A stretch of DNA of 64,000 nt from Citrus sinensis (Eukaryota; Streptophyta; Magnoliopsida; Sapindales; Rutaceae): the NCBI RefSeq assembly GCF_022201045.2, contig NC_068558.1:47719501-47783500 (forward strand), read 5' to 3'. The notes under the pieces were generated by a model that worked only from the letters and a program-made list of their open reading frames with translations, was not told where the DNA came from and searched no databases. The translations under genes and the position numbers were made by a program. Positions within the stretch are counted from its first letter, which is position 1. Every line of letters starts with the position of its first letter. Below, piece by piece: positions 34,947 through 47,910 of the stretch.

Positions 34947-37715
34947 GGTTGCATTGCGCGTGGGTGTAGTTGTAAGGGAAAAACTCTCTTTTCCTGTTAA
35001 TTATTCTGTCTCTGCGTGTTTTGTTTTATTTTATTTCTTTTTTTTTTGGGGAATATGAAAAAAATCTTTCCTGGATATGAGTCTGAGAAAGGAGATGGAG
35101 AAGAGAAGGGGGAAAAATGATAAAATAATCAGAGTGCAGGTGATAAGGTTTATAATTCACATATTTGTCTCTGTTAAATTATGAAATGCTTTTAATCAGT
35201 CTTCTAAAAGAAAAAAAAAATCATAACTCTAGTACAAGGGTAAGATGGTTAATTTAAAAAAAAATTGTCAAATTGAACTTTTAATAATAAAATACTATTC
35301 ACAGTTTTTTTTTTTTTTCCTTTGCTTTGATTTGGAAGTGTACACCGTTTATTTGCAATTTAACTGACGTTTAGTTCAGCAATCATCGGAGATTTAACTC
35401 CTGAGGATAGGCATTGATATTTGCTGCGTATGCTTTTAGGACGACCCACTACCCCCATTACACTATATATCATTTGGAGGGCAGTCGGTGGTGCCATCGC
35501 CACCCGGTCTGGCCGGTTAAATAAACGGCTGGAATGTCATTATATGTTTTCCTCCCCTCCCAGGAAGCAAATGAAATTAGTTGGTCCTTATTCACAGTTA
35601 CATGGTGGCAAATTTCATTTGCTTTACATGTTTTGAAGTTCATTTGGTTGTGAAGCCTCTGTAAAGTGCCACCGCCCTGTGTTGCCTTCTTAATGATCTA
35701 TTCAAAATATTAACCAAATTTTGGCAGCCTGAGGAATCTAATGTTGATTTACCATAAACAAATAGCCTTACTGTTGTGGACCTGTCTATGTTACAGATTC
35801 TGTAACAAACATCTCCCGTTATCCCACATCCGATCATCTATTGTTTAGTTTCTCACTCCACATCCAACCACATCCAACGGCTGATGCTGCAGTCTGTGGC
35901 TTACAGATTCTGTAAGCTAGTCAAGTCCTACTGTTGTTACCTGTTAGCCGCAGCTATACAGTTAATGGTCAGGCCGTGTCGGTGGTCCCTACAACTTTCG
36001 TTTCATTGTGTATTAATTTGTACTGGTATCGTCCACATGCTTTTACCTTCTTTAATGCCCAAAGACAAAGCATTTGAGTGCATGCAGATCCAAGGGCCAC
36101 TGGCAGTGTAACAAAACAGTTTTCCTTCTTTTTTTTTTTTTACCTTGTTTTTTTCCTTCTTTATGGAAGCAATTGAACAAAATTCAAGTCACACAAGCAT
36201 CACAATAAAGTATGAAAAACTAGTCCATAAATCACATGCCTTTGCCATTTGCCGCCTTATGATTTTTCTTAGTGCCCATATGGAACTTGGCAGAAACAAA
36301 GTCAAAAGAAGTTAGCGTGCACCGAACTCTCACCTATGTGGCGTTAACAGATGTGATATTGTTAAATAATGTGTTTTTTTTCCCAATTTATGAGTAGTTT
36401 AATAATAAGCCTTATGATCAAAGACCGAAGTGGTGCTGCCTTTGGAAAGAGCTGTCGATTGCCTATGTTAGGCATAGTTGGACTCTAGCTGGTGACCACG
36501 GTATAAAAGTGAATGTGAACTACACAGTCACTATAAGATAATGCCCTTCATGTGGCTGTAATTATTGCTGTTGAAGCAGCACTGCTTACAATGAGGTTTT
36601 GGATATCACTTTTGATGCGATTTTTCAAAAAATAATTTTCAATACTGTTATCATAATATATTTTGACCAAGTGCAAGTAATGGTAGCGTTTACGTAATTG
36701 TAAGCAGCATCAGATTTCATTGTGTTCCTGTTTTTTGGATCTAAATTCTGTAATTTAGCACTTAAATTATCATCGTCGCCAATAATAAAGAGGTTGGATT
36801 ATTATTATTTAGCAGCTGGTTAGATGTATTTAAATTTATTGAGAGGCTCAGATTTTCTCCAATTAACCTATTTTATTTATTATTTCTTATTTCTTTTTGT
36901 TTTTGTTACAAACTATTTGTGTATGTCACATCTTGCATCAAAGTTGGGTTACGTTGGGTTACTATTCATAAAATCAACGCCTACTCTCTCTTTCCATAGT
37001 TTGGTTTTCAAAAAGTGAAAAAATGATATGATCATTGGAAACGAAGTCCATTGTTGGTAATTGGCTACTGGAAGAGAACGACGAAAAGGTGATGGCATCG
37101 CAATGAGAATCAAGCTGGAAAAAAATGGTTGGATTGATTCCACTGAATGGATGCCGTGCTGGAGAGATCTAAATTTGGTGATGGGAAAATGCAATGATTA
37201 AAGGCAGACGATAAGACTTTTGCTTTAAAAATTTTACCCTCAAGGGAAAGAGTATTATCTAAGGGAAAAGTGAACGATTCGATCTTCTAAAAAATAATTT
37301 TTAAATAATTTTATTCATAAATTATCTTTCTCTTTTTTAGACTTTGAGTTGTTATCATAATATATCTTTATAATGTAAAAGTAATACTATAGTTTTTAGA
37401 TCAGTTTGGTAATTCTATAGTTTTTAAAATAATTGGTGTTATTTGTACCGTAGAAATAAATAAATTAAATATTTTGTAAAATTTATTTTTAAAAGTATTG
37501 TGAGTTTTAAAATTAATCGTATGTATTGGTAAATTTTATTGTTAAATTATTATAAAAATACAAATAATCGAGTTAGATATAATATTGAATAAAATTTATC
37601 TACCCATTTATAGATATGTATATAAAAAAATTTTATTGTGTATATAATAATAATAATTGATAATTAAAATAAATATTTTAAATTTTTATTTTTATTTTTT
37701 ATTTTGTTGTTTCAA
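34947..37715. other. Intergenic DNA downstream of the aspartic protease
   Basis: Includes the 3' untranslated region of the protease. The short frames at 35421-36111 and 36824-37194 show no domain. Two TTACAGATTCTGTAA-type palindromic words occur at about 35792 and 35900. Nothing else is recognised. Confidence 0.5.
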
Positions 37716-38132
37716 GGGAAATTATCATTCATATACCCTATATTTATTCTGTTATAAAAAATACTACAATACTTTGAGGGTGTATCAATCGTCCACCCTT
37801 AGTTAACAAAATGTATCAGTTGACCACCAAACTGTTAGTTGTCGTTTGAAAGTTAACGGAGTTACACTGAATTGACGATTTTACCCTTAAAAATTATCAC
37901 TTGTATACCCTTAAATTCTCTTTTTATCACTTGTATACCTTTAAATTATCACTTGTATCATATGAAAAGACCAAATTACCCTTCTGACGTCATCATACGT
38001 AAACGGCAACTAACGGTTTGGTGGTCAGCTGATATATTTTGTCAACTTAGGGTGGACGATTGATACACCCTCAAAGTGTTGTAGTATTTTTGATAATGGA
38101 GTAAACTAAGGGTATACAAATGATAATTTCCC
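37716..38132. mobile_element. MULE-type MITE with long inverted repeats and perfect 9-bp target duplication (copy 1)
   Basis: TTGTTTCAA flanks both ends (37707-37715 and 38133-38141). The arms start GGGAAATTATCATTCATA and GGGAAATTATCATTTGTA and stay nearly identical past AAAAATACTACAA and TTTGAGGGTGTAT, about 75 bp or more. The middle (37820-38040) is also partly symmetric. The 417-bp size, long terminal inverted repeats and 9-bp duplication indicate a Mutator-like non-autonomous element. Confidence 0.85.
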
Positions 38133-38242
38133 TTGTTTCAATAAAATTGATAATAATGATAATTTTTTAAAGTTAATTATTTATTTTCTAATTAGTTTTA
38201 GATTTTTATAATGTATATGAGATATAAATGGAATTGTATAAA

Positions 38243-39008
38243 GGGAAATTATCTGTCATATACCCTTAAATGACACTAGTATCAAATGTGCTACAACACT
38301 TTTCGCTTATATCACTCGTATAACCTAAGTTGACAAAAGAGTTCTGGCATCCACCTTTTCGTTTACTACCGTTAAGAACTTAACAGAATTTGAGCAAAAT
38401 AACTATTTTACCCTTTAAACTCAAAATGAAGTAAAAATACAAATTTTCCTTGAAAATTAATGTAAATTTTCAATACACAATTTTTTAATTTTGTTATTAA
38501 CAATACATTTTTTTATTAAAAAAATGAATTATTAATGGTACATATTATTAACAATTATCCATAAAAAATATTCATCTTATACCATAAAAAATTATTAACA
38601 ACATATTATTTACAATTATACATATTATACCATAAAAAATTCAAGTTAGAGCTTGGAGGAGTAGATCTTCAATAATTTAGGTTAAATTTTGGAGGAATAG
38701 ATTTGGTTGTAAAGTAGCCTTTTTTTTTAGCAATTATTAACAATTATCCGATAAATGGGATGACATGTCATTTTTATCAAAATATATCATATGAAATGTC
38801 GTTTTTTACTAGGTAAATGGGATGACATGTCTTTTTTTTAAAAAGAATAGATTACTCTTACGATATCAGCGCTCGCAAACGACAGTTAACGGATTGGTGG
38901 ACGGCAGAAGTGTTTTGTCAACTTAGGGTATACGAGTGATACACTTGAAAAGTATTGTAGCACGTTTGATATTAGTGTCATTTAAGGGTATATAACTGAT
39001 AATTTCCC
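38243..39008. mobile_element. MULE-type MITE, same family, perfect 9-bp target duplication (copy 2)
   Basis: TTGTATAAA flanks both ends (38234-38242 and 39009-39017). The arms start GGGAAATTATCTGTCATA and GGGAAATTATCAGTTATA. They share ACCCTTAAATGACACTA and CTACAA-ACTTTTC and extend roughly 100-120 bp. The end sequence and the TTGACAAAA/GGTGGACG interior words match the element at 37716, so the two belong to one family although this one is larger (766 bp). No transposase. Confidence 0.85.
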
Positions 39009-39017
39009 TTGTATAAA

Positions 39018-41185
39018 ATATAAATCAACACAAGATAAACACTGCAGTTCAACTGTCGGTGAGATAAACACAGCGAGAGGAGAGCGAGGCAATAATGCTA
39101 TGATTAAATGATAGATCACATGGGGATGAATAAGCACTTACGGAAAACATAAGAAAAGGCAAAGGCAAAAGATAATTAAAATGAAAAAAAAAATAATAAT
39201 CTGTGATTTAAACATAACTCATGACTCGTTCAAGAGTGCTTGCGGAAAGCCAGAACAAAGGTCCAAAACAGAACACGGTTCCTTTTTGTAGTCAATGTTT
39301 ATTATTTCTGTTCAGATCGTCAAAACTTTGGAAACAAGCACATGATAGAGTAAATGGCCTCAATCATCGAAATAGTTACTATTAATCAAGAAGCTTCTGA
39401 GTACTTGAAATTTTATATATAAAATTATCAACTCACATGGCAGATTATTATTTTACTTCTCTATTGTATATATAACCCTTGGACAATGTTGAAATTTTCA
39501 AAGATTTGCAGCAATATTTTCTTTTGTTCTTGTGAAAAGTCAGACCAAGTGTAGCTTTGTTTGTTTTATTCATTGATCTCGGGTATTAGTGTTACCTACT
39601 CTCTCACATTTACATAGGTATTATGTTGGGTATCCAAGGAAAAAAGTAACTCAGATAGAAAAAGAATAATTTTTTTAATACACCAACATTCATACATAGA
39701 AGGATTGGACTTTATTCATCATAGTAAAGTGCGACATGGACTTAAGGTCGGTTTTAGATTATTTGGGGTCTTAAGATTTTTTTTTTCGGTTGAACCTTTT
39801 TATACATTTAATAACTTCAACACTTGAAGAAAAATAAAAGAGCTCAAAATTCATCACATCTATAATTATATTTTGAATTTTAACAATAATAAAAAAGATC
39901 TTAAAAATTTTTGAAATATAAATGTTAAGAAGAGAGCAATAAATTTTTCGAAAATTGTCGATTCTTTGTCTACTAAATTTTTTCAAATTATGGGGTTTTG
40001 AATAAAAATTAAAAGGAAAGTAAAAGATTATAACATAAATAAGTATTTAAAAAAATGAAAAGGCAAAACTTTTTTTTTTTTTTTTTTGCGTTTGAAAGAC
40101 TAATGAGGAATGAATTAATGCTTAGAGAATATTATTAGTAATAGCTATTTAACATCAACGAATATACAATTTGTATGAAAAATAAATATTAATTGTATGA
40201 TAATAATTTTTTATTTGAAAGTTGTTTAAAAATAAATTTTCCTAGTACCTTAATAAAAAACATAAAATATTATTAAAAAATAGGGTCTCTCTAAAATATG
40301 TGTCCTAGGCGACAATCTTGTTCACATATACTTAAAAAATGTCCTAGGTTGGACCATTGACAACCATTTATTAATCTCATAAAGTCCTTATTTTATTGAA
40401 AATTGCATTTAAAGAAAATTACAAATAGAATTAACCCACTCTATTCGTTTTCTCTTCAATCTATTTTGCTTGCACTTTTTTTTTTCCTTTCTTCTTTCAA
40501 TCTATATAATTATATATTATATTGGTTTGTAATTTTGCACAAACTTAAAACATTAGTATTTCTTTTTTCTCTTTCTTTCTATTTTCGTATATATTATTTT
40601 TATCTTTGAAAAACCATTTTTTTTTGTTTGTAGACAGAAAAAGTTCAAATAAATGGATAGAGATGTTAAAATTAAAAAAAGAAAAATATAAGAGTGAATT
40701 TAAAAAAAATTAAAGATTCATAATTAAAAAGAGTGTTTATTAAAAAGATATTTTTAATATTGAATAAAATATAATTAAAAAATAAATTTTAAAATGATTC
40801 TGGAGAGACGCGGATAGTCCAACTCTTTTAGCATGGAAGAGATCCAACACACGGTGGGCTCAGAATTGGCGGAAGCCCATTCAAATAAATATTCAAGCGG
40901 TGAGGATGAAATAGAGGGAGCGGTGTTTGTATTGTCAGTATTGATCTATCAATCGGCAAGGGGATAAGATACTTTTAGGCTGTATGTATTCTCTTGCCGT
41001 CGTGTTCAATAGTGGCTCTTATGTAAATTGATGGTACTAGGAGGCTAGAACTTGAAGAAGAAAACACCCAACCGACATCGTCATCGTGACGCTGCGGTAG
41101 CGCGCGTTGACCTGAGATTAGGGATTTGGATTTTGAAATTAAAATTAATATATCATGTTCGCGTTGGACTGATTGGCAAGCGAAA
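39018..41185. other. Intergenic AT-rich DNA upstream of UVSSA
   Basis: No gene is recognised. The words near 39750 (TTTGGGGTCTTAAGATTT) and 40287 (GGGTCTCTCTAAAATATGTG) look like fragments of dispersed repeats. The frames at 39771-39986 and 40403-40609 are AT-driven and unsupported. Confidence 0.5.
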
Positions 41186-43429
41186 ATGGAAGAGCAAGGA
41201 GGGAAGGTGAGGGCCTTGATAGACAAGGCGACGAACTCGACGGAACGAGAGGTGGACCCACGTCTCCTCAAGGCCATTAAATGGGTAGTTCGAAATTCGG
41301 ATTCGGAGCTGCGACTCGCCGCTCAAACCCTCATGGACCTTATGAAACGCGACCATTCTCAGGTCCTTTAATTGTTTTCCTTTTATTATTTTCCTCCGTT
41401 TATTTATTAGTTTAATTGAATGACTATTTTTTATTCAATTTGGTGTTGTCGTATCTATTAAAATCTCTGATTTCGGGTTCTCTATATTATTCTCTTTAAT
41501 AGCTTTCCAATTGATAATTTGCATAAAATTTAGTGTTTTTTTATTTTTTATTTTTTCACTTTCAATGATATACTAGGATTCTTATAAGGGGAACAAATTA
41601 GGGATTATTATGATTTTGTTTTGTGATTGGTCTTGCAGGTCCGATATCTCACACTTCTCATAATTGATGAACTCTTCATGCGATCAAAGCTTTTTAGGAC
41701 CATTCTTGTTGAGAACATGGATCAGTTATTGAGTTTAAGTATTGGATTCAGAAGAAATTTACCACTTCCTGCGCCTCCAGCTATTGCATCTATTTTGCGA
41801 TCAAAGGCTTTTGAATTTTTGGAGAAATGGAATGCTTCTTTTGGGGTTCACTACAGACAAATTAGATTAGGCTTTGATTACCTTAAAAATACTCTCAGGC
41901 TCCAGTTTCCTAATTTACAAGCAAATGCAGCTCGGATTCAGCGGGAGAGACGGGAAAGAGAGATGAGGACAAAAGAGATTTTACGAAACAAGTTTGAAAT
42001 GCTGCGGCAAAATCTTTCTTCGATAAAGGAAGAAATACAGTCGACAATAGATGAGATTGGAGAGTGTTTAGACATCATTCGTGCCAAGGAAGAAATTATG
42101 CTGCTTGATCCCTTGGATGATGAAGATTTTGAGGAGTTCCATTCTTCTGAATTGAGGCAGATTCGCCTTGATTCATTGAAAGAAGGGGAAAAGGTTCACG
42201 AGGATGAAGATAATAAAGTAGTTTTTGATGCACTGAGGGAGTTGTACAAGCTTCTAGTGACAAAGCATTTGGTTTTGGTCCAAGAATGGATTTCTGTTCT
42301 TATTAGGGTGGAAGTGTCAGACAATAGGTCTAGAGATAAAATGCTGAAGGAGTTCATTGATATTCAAAATCGCCTCCAATTGGTGAAGAAGAAATGTGAA
42401 GACTCTGGCTGTGGTCTTATAAACAATGTGAAACCTCTCATAGAAGATGAATTAGAGGAAGATTTTTGGGAAGAGGGTAAGATTGGGTCTAGTGAGAGTG
42501 GGAGTTCGAATGCATCTAGTAAGCACAATAGTAATCTGTCCATGGTATTGGCCTCCAGTGAGGTCATAGGTAAGGCTTCTGAAGTCCCCAAACAGAAGTC
42601 TGATGGGAATGATTCTCTGGATAATGAAGGTAGTAAAATTGATTCAACATTGCTCAGAAGTAAGCTTCTGGCAGAAGCTCCAGTGATTGTATGTGGTTCT
42701 TTCTCAGATAATTTGAAAAGGGATGTTTTGGTTAATCAAAGGGGCATGGAGTTTGACAATCACTGGGGTAGGGTAGACTATGATGCAGTTATTCCAGCGG
42801 AGAAGATAGCAGAATTGAACCTTAGGGCAACTCTTTACAAAGAAGAGCAAGTAGAAATCCAACCATGCCGTGCTCCTTTGAGGAAAGGAGGCCTTTGTCA
42901 GAGAAGGGATTTAGAAGTCTGCCCATTTCATGGACCCATCATTCCCCGAGATGACGAAGGAAATCCTATCAATCAGAGCACATCATCGATAGAAAAGAGC
43001 TCTTTAACGGATGAGACTTTAACAGATTTGGGGTCTGATTTAGTGGAGCAATTAGCAAAACACGCTATAAAGAATGTAAGGGAGAGAGATAAAGAGGAAG
43101 CTAGGAAGAGGAAAATTGATAAACAGTTGCTGAATCGAGCAAAACTTGCAAAAGTACGGGAACACAATGAAGCAGTTTTACGGGATGCTGCCTTGGCTTC
43201 AACTTCAAGGTCTGCAACTGCAGGAGACGAGGCAGAAGATACAAATGGGAGGAGATCGTCATCAAGAAACAAGAAGCAAACTCTAGCTTCCATGCTGCGA
43301 AAGAAAGTAACTCCAAGAGATAGGTTAACTCGCAGACTTCTGAATACCCGAGCAAGGGATGCAACAATAAGACGGCTGAGAATGGGTGAGGATGCAATTT
43401 ACAGAGAGTCCTTTCCAAATCAGTGGTAA
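41186..43429 (+). CDS. UVSSA: UVSSA homologue (UV-stimulated scaffold protein A)
   Basis: Two exons: 41186-41362 ending CATTCTCAG|GTCC, and 41639-43429 after TCTTGCAG|GTCC, giving 655 aa. Residues about 1-160 form a VHS/ENTH-like helical domain (LLKAIKWVVRNSDSELRLAAQTL). A charged, partly coiled-coil middle follows (ERREREMRTKEILRNKFEML). The C-terminal DUF2043 region, from about residue 469, has the zinc-binding pattern C-x7-C-x7-C-x2-H in CRAPLRKGGLC...CPFHGP. A basic tail ends the protein. UVSSA acts in transcription-coupled nucleotide excision repair, binding RNA polymerase II stalled at DNA lesions and recruiting TFIIH. In Arabidopsis the gene is At3g61800 as I recall. The ATG at 41186 is preferred over one 60 bases upstream because MEEQGGKVRALI begins the conserved domain. 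Confidence 0.9.
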
Positions 43430-43837
43430 ATGTTTTGTAGTAAGGCTCTGGGATTATGGCGTGCACTCAGCACTGTGTTGATGAATAGACAGTTTCATTT
43501 TTCATTTGTATAAAGGGGAACAAGAACCATTTCATGTTGATCTCTCAACAGATTGTGTGATTTTGAAGAGCATTGCTGTTATCCAAGAAGTTGGAAATCT
43601 TTTGGATGCTGTTAGGCGTCCCTAGATATAGAATGAATAAGGAGCTTGCTTGTTAGCAAATTTTGTAAAATATGCGGTTGCTAGTTATTCTTTAAATGTT
43701 GTCACAGGTCTCATTTATTGGACATAAATAAAGATTTCAATTGCGTGGTAAAACCACGGCTTTACTCTGATATGTGAACTTGGTTTAACTTGCTCGTAGT
43801 GTATGTCAGACTCAAATTGTGTACTAGATGGATGGTG
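43430..43837. other. 3' flank of UVSSA
   Basis: Contains the likely 3' untranslated region, with AATAAAG at about 43728. No other feature is recognised. Confidence 0.4.
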
Positions 43838-44604
43838 TTAAGGGGTGGGCAATTTTGGATTCGGATTTCGGATAATTCATACAGGAAAAAAATCCATCTG
43901 ATTTCAATCTGAACTTCAAATCCGATTTGATCCGGATTATTTTGGATCGGATGAATATTTTGAATTTGGGATTTTTTTTTACAATTTTCACAAAAATTCA
44001 TTAAATTTATAATTAATGAAAACATAAAACACAAGTAAAACCACCAAAAAGCATGTGGGTGAGTAATGTAAACCCTACAATTGTTAGTTGCTCGTCTCAA
44101 AATTGTAATTGGTGGCGTGCACGAGTCGTCTAGAACTTCAATGGTGTGCAGCATGCAACTGGTTGGCTGGACGTTGACATCGATCAAGACACGGCTGGAA
44201 TCGATGGCTTGGGTCTTCACGGCATCGTGGGTATGGAGGAGGTTAAATGTTGTGGCGACTGGACGTGGATCAAGATATGGTTGATTTTGTTTGGTTTGTG
44301 TAGTCGACGGTGTGGGTCACAGTAGTTTGTGCTGGTTTGTGGTTGCTGCTATGTTGGTTTAGGAAGAGATGGAATTAGAGATTTTGTGCTAGTTTAGGAC
44401 GAGATGGAATTAGGGATTTTGTGTTTTTTTTTAAAAGAATGACACAAATCTTATCCAAATCTGATCCGATCCGAATCAAATCCAATCGAATGACACAAAT
44501 CTTATCCGATCAGATTTGAGGCCAAATTCAAATCTGATCTAAATTTATACAAATCAAATTGGATTGAATCAAATCTATCCAAATCCAATCCAATGTCTAG
44601 CCCT
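43838..44604. mobile_element. hAT-type non-autonomous element
   Basis: The left end is TTAAGGGGTGGGCAATTTTG. The right end on the other strand is TAGGGCTAGACATTGGATTG. Near-identical 8-bp flanks, GGATGGTG at 43830-43837 and AGATGGTG at 44605-44612, fit a hAT target duplication. Both subterminal regions are arrays of the short word ATCCGAAT/AATCCGAT or close variants (43857-43950 and 44450-44600), the kind of subterminal repeats hAT transposases bind. The body has no transposase. Confidence 0.7.
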
Positions 44605-44757
44605 AGATGGTGCATTGCCTTACAACATGTTGCCTAACCATATAACTAATTTGGGCAATTGGCAAGCACAACTGATATTTTCAAAGTAATGCAAACTTAG
44701 ATAAGATAAAAGTGTGAGACTGTCTTAGAATAAGAAACTCTTATCTTTGATGCCTTT

Positions 44758-44894
44758 ATGGTATGTTTATTAATTAGTAATCGAAATGAGAAATGAGAAA
44801 CAAAATAAATTATTTATTTTAGTTGTAGGAATCAGAATCGGAACAGACTGTTACAAGTTACTAAACTGATTTTAGTTGATTATTGTAATTATTT

Positions 44895-44937
<43 letters not shown>

Positions 44938-45153
44938 TAAGGAATGATAAAATGAGAATTTTAAGATTTAAGTAGAGAAAATGTAATCACTTTAAGGAAT
45001 GAGATTTATGTTCCCACCTCTTCCATGAGAATGGGAACTCTAGTACTCATTCTCAATTTTAGGTGAGAGCCACCACTTTCATCCCTATTCTACCTCTTAT
45101 TTAAGTAAGTAAATATATCATTCATTCACATTCTCAATAAGTAAATATACCAT
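44758..45153. mobile_element. MITE with ATGGTATGTTTA ends
   Basis: ATGGTATGTTTATTAATTAG on the left pairs with ATGGTATATTTACTTATTGA on the opposite strand at the right end, giving an imperfect inverted repeat of about 20 bp. A (AAT)n microsatellite lies at about 44897-44936. The subterminal words TCCCACCTCTTCCATGAGAA and GGAACTC resemble the repeats at 1-110 and 1310-1490, suggesting one family. Confidence 0.6.
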
Positions 45154-47910
45154 TAGATGTATGTATTTTGAATAGTAAGAACCAGATCCTAATCCATGTT
45201 ATAGAAGAAATTAAGGTAAAATGAGACACAAGGCTGCGATTATAATAACAAATGAGGTGTAAAAATAGGACAAAATGCCAACATGTTATTAGCTGACAAA
45301 TGACATGAAGAAAAAAGAATTGGCAACTCTTAGCGTTTGGAAAAAAGACATAAAACCTTTTAATATTTTAAAAAGATTTTTAACCTCTTTTCATTAATTA
45401 ATTCCATTTATTTTAATTGAAAAAAGGATAATACTATATATTTATACAAAAATACATGAAAAAAATTGTTAACCTCTTAACATTTGAAAAAAATATATAA
45501 AACTCCATAATATTTTAAAAAAGACATGAAAGACTAACAAAATTTTGAAAAATTTTTAAATGCCAACAAAAAAATTTACAGGCCATAGTACACCGTAGCC
45601 TTGTCTTCCTCTTCGTCATTTTTTTTCTTTTGGTTGGAAATGCATAGCCTTATCTACTGTATTTGCCCAAAATTTCTCACCCATAAACGAAAATTGAAGT
45701 TGAAATTCAAACTCTGAGTTAGCACCAGCATCAAACCTATCTTAACCCATCATCATTTGAGCTTCAAGACAATCATAGCTTAATAGACTCACCAATTTCT
45801 ATTTTTCTAATTTTTTTTTCTGAATTTAAGTTTTTTTACCGCAAATAAACCCATACCAAATACTCAGGCACAAGCATGACCAACTATCAACAAACCCATT
45901 CTACATGTTTTTAGTAAAGGCAGCATAAATATACACTAAATGAACCCAAACAAGACTTGATTTTGATACTGACCTGTTATAATTGATTTCCCAAAAACAT
46001 TTTGAAAGAAATAAAATATTATGCTTAAATTACCAAGCAAACAACTCAAACTAACTGAATAAGTTTTATAAATTTATACATCGCAGCTGTTGCTACTTTG
46101 AAAATTAATAAGATTTGAGAATTTTACACGTCATTTCTTAAAAATGTAAGTTTTTTTTGTTCGTAAAGATAAAATATTATTTTTTCTCAGTTAAAATAAA
46201 TAAAATTGATTGATAGCAAGGAAGTTATATGTATTTTTTTTTTTATTTTTTTTACATTAAGTGAATTAATAGTCCTTTTTCCTAATATAAAACAACTAGA
46301 ATCTGTTATCCTCTATTTGTTCGAGCAATCCAGAGATAGGTTCAGTTCTAATCAACCTCTTTTTGATTCGTTACTTACGGCACAACAAATGAATCCCAGC
46401 AGATGAATCAAAGTCGTTATTATAGAGTGTGACATTCCTTCTTAAGCAAGGTTATAAAAGTAGTAAAATAGATGGTAAGATTCTTATGCACTAATAGCTT
46501 ACATTGAAGTAACGTCGAACTCAAGTTTTCTTTTATATATCATCATAAATCTTCCTTGTAATCTCGACGGCGATAAAATAAAGTAAAAGCCCCATCCCAT
46601 ATTCATATTCCACAAACCACAAACACATTATCTTTTTGATAGCAACACTGATGATGATTTTATACCTGGACAGATCATCACATTAATAACCATGTGTCTA
46701 ACTACGCTAAGGTTTATTCTTTTGTACGAATAATTAACCTTTCTTATTTGGCATTTTGGGTAATTGGGTTGTGGCCTGAATTTTTTTTTTAAATTTTATT
46801 ATACACAGTTATACATATGGAACATTGATCTTTTTAAGATTTGAGGAGTTTACTTAATTATTTGATAATTGCAACTAATTTTTGTAAGAGCTATCTTATG
46901 AAAATTCGAATATTTGCTCTCACCAAAGTAAGTGTAGAAATTTTCTAATAGAACTAAAAGTTTATTGGTGTGGCCTGGACTTGAATAGGGACTAAATGCC
47001 CCGAATAATGGAAACATCGTACAGTAAAATTGTACGGAGAAAACTGTAGTATGAAACCACAAAATGCTGCCAAGAATTGAAATGGGCAATTGGCTGCCCG
47101 ATTGAGTTAATGTAATAATTAGGGATGGCATAAGAATGCGCTCAGCCCAGAATAAATGGGAACAAACTACAAAGAAAATAAAAATTAAGAAAAAAAATCT
47201 TGTCCTTTCTTTAATAATGCCTCGTGTAGACTAATAATGCACACCACAGTGCCACACACATCCGAGAAACATCCTAATGTCTCTCCCTTTCGGTCCCATC
47301 CGCACCAATTAAAAAAAAAAAAAAATTTAAAGAAAAGGAAGGAAAAGGAAACAGTAACAGCTAACAACAACAACAACAACCAAGTGACCAACAGAAAGGA
47401 TAGTTTAAATTAAAAAAGAAAAAAGAAAAAAAAAATTATTACAGATATCCTTTTCATTATTCCACCTAATCACTTCTCAGTACATCAGAAACTTCGCTTA
47501 TATTTTAAACTGAACCTCTTTTCCTGAAAACCGTTTGATGTTAATCAACTGACTCAAAACAATTTCAACGGTGCTTCGCTTTCTCTTTCTTCGAAACGAT
47601 GAAGAAGAAAGGCACCTCTCTTAAATTAAACTCTTTCCTATATGCAGATTCAAATTGATCTTGTATCCTTTGTCTTCAAATTCCTTGTTTATTTTTCACT
47701 CCCCCCCCCCCCCCCCCCCCCAAAAAAAAGGACTCATCATTCACTCGCAATTTTACATGTAACAATCATACCCATCAAGCAAAATTGCCCTCTTTGTTCA
47801 TAAATTCATCTTCGTCTGCGTTTTGTGCTTTCAACAGCCCCAATAGAATCATATCCTTGTACGAATTTGCCATAAACTTGGTGAATTTTGGTTCTCTTTC
47901 TGTTATATGA
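45154..47910. other. Intergenic DNA and SINAT leader, with a long poly-C run
   Basis: AT-rich with no recognisable gene; frames at 46206-46406 and 46850-47131 are unsupported. A run of about 21 C residues starts at 47701, followed directly by a run of A. It lies 190 bp before the SINAT start codon, so it is in the promoter or 5' leader. Such a tract may be unreliable in sequencing. Confidence 0.5.
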
